From RGIG1681 sp045648025 (GTDB lineage Bacteria > Bacillota > Clostridia > Christensenellales > UBA1242): DNA of 49,431 bases. The stretch spans positions 1 to 49,431 of the forward strand of contig JAZRNH010000003.1 of assembly GCA_045648025.1 (NCBI GenBank), read 5' to 3'. The position numbers and the translations under genes were made by a program. The notes under the pieces are model-generated. The model was not told the origin of the DNA, did not search any database, and worked only from the letters and a program-made list of their open reading frames with translations. This document shows, piece after piece, positions 47,538-49,431 of this stretch; the stretch's first letter is position 1, and the number at the start of each line of letters is the position of its first letter.

Positions 47538-48098
47538 TTACACCTCAACTGTTTCTTTTGTTTCTAGTTTTTTAGCCGATTCTTTTTTTAAGTAAACAAT
47601 TGCACCAACTAACATTGTAACAAACAATGCAAGTTCTAAAAGAATAGCAAAGATTGATTTTATATAAATAAAGTAAACCAAACTCAAAGCACTTGAAACC
47701 AAACCCATTATTTTAAAGACTTTTATATTTTTTTGCCATATAGAAATGGTAAATATAATTGATGCAGCAATTGTGAATAAACTAAACACTGAGTCATAAG
47801 TAAAATATCCAGTGACTACTGATACAACCAATAATGTAATCAAAATAATCCAGTCATCAATAATATAATCATCTAAAATTTTAATTCTTTGTTGTATTAA
47901 AAATAAAGTGTTTCTAAATACTGCAATCAAAACAACACCAAGCCCTGCCCATGCACCAAGCAAAGAATAGTGCATACCATTGCAAAATAATGCAATAAAA
48001 TTAAACATTAAAATTTTGTTTCTTTTTGTTGTAAAATAGGTTAAACCAGAAAATAAATAGGTTAAACAAACAAATACTTGTGAAATTATATATTCCAT
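47538..48098 (-). CDS. YgjV family membrane protein
   Basis: A 186-residue membrane protein with about six transmembrane helices and the YgjV-like pattern: LTYLFSGLTYFTTKRNKILMFNFIALFCNGMHY, LLGAWAGLGVVLIAVFRNTLF, and later TISIWQKNIKVFKIMGLVSS. The function of this family is unknown. It starts after a promoter and AGGAG, and runs into rimM with a gap of 1 base, so rimM and trmD probably share its promoter. Confidence 0.85.
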   Translation of the reverse strand: MEYIISQVFVCLTYLFSGLTYFTTKRNKILMFNFIALFCNGMHYSLLGAWAGLGVVLIAVFRNTLFLIQQRIKILDDYIIDDWIILITLLVVSVVTGYFTYDSVFSLFTIAASIIFTISIWQKNIKVFKIMGLVSSALSLVYFIYIKSIFAILLELALFVTMLVGAIVYLKKESAKKLETKETVEV

Positions 48099-48116
48099 AC
48101 AGACTCCTACAAGTTT

Positions 48117-48145
48117 ATTGTATCACAAAATACCCCATCAAACAA
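48117..48145 (-). promoter_or_regulatory. Promoter of ygjV-like-rimM-trmD
   Basis: TTGTTT (48140-48145) and TACAAT (48117-48122), 17 bases apart on the minus strand, with TGA before the -10 as in extended -10 elements. The ATG is 18 bases downstream. Confidence 0.6.
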
Positions 48146-48154
48146 ACCTTTACA

Positions 48155-48190
48155 ATAAAAAAACTTCCCGATTTCTCAGGAAGTGTTTTT
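48155..48190 (-). terminator. Terminator after aspS
   Basis: ACTTCC (48163-48168) and GGAAGT (48179-48184) form a stem, followed by a T-run on the minus strand, 9 bases past the aspS stop. Confidence 0.8.
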
Positions 48191-48198
48191 ATTTTTCA

Positions 48199-49431
48199 TT
48201 ATTCTTCAATAAGTTTAATATGAACATCGCGAAGAAATTTTTCATCAACAGTGTTTGGAGCATTGCAAAGTGGGTCTTGAGCATTTTTATTCATTGGGAA
48301 TGCATAAACATCACGAATAAATTCATTATGAGTCAAAAGCATCATAAGTCTGTCAAAACCAGGAGCCGAACCAGCATGAGGTGGAGCTCCATAAGAAAAT
48401 GCATTGTAAAGTGCTGGGAACTTGTTTTCAACAACTTCTTTTCCATATCCTGCAAGTTTGAAAAGTTCAACCATCATATCTTGGTTATGATTACGAACCG
48501 CACCAGACAAACTTTCATAACCATTAATAACAAGGTCATATTGATAAGCAAGTGTGCCAAATGGATCTTTTTTGATTTCTTCAAGTGAACTTTGTGGAAG
48601 TGAAAATGGGTTGTGTGAAAATGCAATATTTCCCTCTTCATCTTTTTCAAAGAATGGAAAATCAACAATCCAACAGAATTTATAATCATTTTCATCAATA
48701 AGTTCAAGTTCTTTTCCAAGTTCATTGCGGAGAACATTTGTATATTTGATTGCCTTTTCTTCAGCATCAGCAACAAAGAACACTGTGTCACCAGTTTCAA
48801 AACCAACAAGTTTTTTAAGTTCTGCTTTTTCTTCTTCTGTAACAAACTTTGAAACACCAGCAGAAAGTTCATCATTTTCACCAACAACAAAGTATGCTAA
48901 ACCTTTTGCTTCTCTTGATTTTAAGAAATCTGTAAGTTTGTCATACCATTTTCTTGGTTTTGCACCACCAGTTGCAGCCTTGATAGCTTTGATTGTTTTA
49001 TTTTGAAAAACACTAAACGAAGTGTTTTCAAAAACTTTTGAAACATCAACAACCATAAGCGGGTTTCTAAGATCAGGCTTGTCAGTGCAATAATCTCTTA
49101 TTGCATCGGCATATTTGATTCTCTTAAATTCACTAATTTCAAAATTAGCAAACTTTTTGAAAATTGCTCTATATAAACCTTCAATAACTTCAAAAACATC
49201 TTCTTGAGTTGCAAAAGCCATTTCCATATCAATTTGATAAAACTCTGTTGGACTTCTGTCAGCTCTTGCATCTTCATCTCTAAAACATGGTGCAATTTGG
49301 AAATATCTATCCACTCCAGAAACCATCAAAAGTTGTTTAAATTGTTGTGGGGCTTGTGGAAGTGCATAAAATTTTCCAGGATTAAGTCTTGAAGGAACCA
49401 AAAAGTCTCTTGCACCTTCTGGACTTGAAGC
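48199..49431 (-). CDS. aspS: Aspartate-tRNA ligase (partial, 5' end outside window)
   Basis: The C-terminal 410 residues of a bacterial-type AspRS; the first about 180 residues (anticodon-binding OB domain) lie beyond the window edge. The visible part has SSPEGARDFLVPSRL, class II motif 2 in CFRDEDARADRSPTEFYQID, the GAD insertion, and motif 3 in GSAPGFDRLMMLL. Motif 2 reads DARADRSPTEFYQ rather than the more common DLRADRQPEFTQ and resembles alphaproteobacterial enzymes. A terminator follows. Whether it is discriminating cannot be judged here. Confidence 0.95.
   Translation of the reverse strand, partial: ASSPEGARDFLVPSRLNPGKFYALPQAPQQFKQLLMVSGVDRYFQIAPCFRDEDARADRSPTEFYQIDMEMAFATQEDVFEVIEGLYRAIFKKFANFEISEFKRIKYADAIRDYCTDKPDLRNPLMVVDVSKVFENTSFSVFQNKTIKAIKAATGGAKPRKWYDKLTDFLKSREAKGLAYFVVGENDELSAGVSKFVTEEEKAELKKLVGFETGDTVFFVADAEEKAIKYTNVLRNELGKELELIDENDYKFCWIVDFPFFEKDEEGNIAFSHNPFSLPQSSLEEIKKDPFGTLAYQYDLVINGYESLSGAVRNHNQDMMVELFKLAGYGKEVVENKFPALYNAFSYGAPPHAGSAPGFDRLMMLLTHNEFIRDVYAFPMNKNAQDPLCNAPNTVDEKFLRDVHIKLIEE

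Noticed and set aside
48118..48588. 156-codon plus-strand open frame
   Set aside because: Antisense to the conserved C-terminal half of aspS.
1..49431. CRISPR arrays, tRNA or rRNA genes, insertion sequences, prophage, defence system
   Set aside because: No repeat-spacer arrays, cloverleaf-like GC-rich segments, transposase or phage motifs were seen by reading both strands; a dedicated search could still find small RNAs.

Overview
The window is AT-rich (roughly 30% GC by eye) and carries a complete spoIIIA sporulation locus, Asp23, RnpM/YlxR, HslUV and TrmFO, all in Firmicutes-type gene order. This points to a low-GC, endospore-lineage member of the Clostridia, probably an uncultured one; the species cannot be named from sequence alone. 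All genes except the thymidine kinase lie on the minus strand, so transcription runs from high to low coordinates. No tRNA, rRNA, insertion sequence, phage or CRISPR array was seen, and no gene-free stretch exceeds 300 bases.

Layout in transcription order (high to low). (1) 48199-49431: 3' part of aspS. (2) 42.0-48.1 kb: ygjV-like, rimM, trmD, an HD hydrolase, rbgA, rnhB, yraN, then rplS with its own promoter and structured leader, then a transglutaminase-like gene. (3) 32.8-41.9 kb: comM, dprA, a GNAT acetyltransferase, topA, trmFO, hslV, hslU, trxA. (4) 31.1-32.7 kb: an IscS/IscU-like operon under a promoter overlapped by a perfect 21-bp palindrome. (5) 28.5-31.0 kb: a GtrA membrane protein, tdk (plus strand), a YtxH-like protein, ruvX and a DUF1292 protein. 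(6) 26.1-28.4 kb: two lineage-specific lipoproteins. (7) 10.6-25.9 kb: a rearranged version of the classic rpsB-tsf-(pyrH)-frr-uppS-cdsA-(dxr)-rseP-(ispG)-polC-rimP-nusA-rnpM-ylxQ-infB-rbfA-nrnA-truB-(ribF) translation and envelope supercluster; genes in brackets are absent here. (8) 5.3-10.5 kb: efp and spoIIIAA to spoIIIAH. (9) 0-5.2 kb: asp23, an unknown gene, nusB, xseA, xseB, recN, and the probable start of spoIVB.

The most unusual content lies in ordinary-looking genes. The IscS/IscU pair is intact and well conserved in fold residues, but the IscS-like protein has lost its catalytic cysteine and the IscU-like protein has no cysteine at all. The gene in the polC position keeps the PolC N-terminal region, OB fold and a complete DEDDh exonuclease but has no PHP or polymerase domain. 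SpoIIIAF is reduced to a 49-residue membrane hairpin. A 26-bp element with one mismatch occurs twice in spoIIIA intergenic gaps, and a shorter form occurs next to the PolC-like gene. YraN carries a lysine-rich insertion of about 39 residues between its active-site residues, and IF-2 has Ser in place of Asn in its G4 motif.
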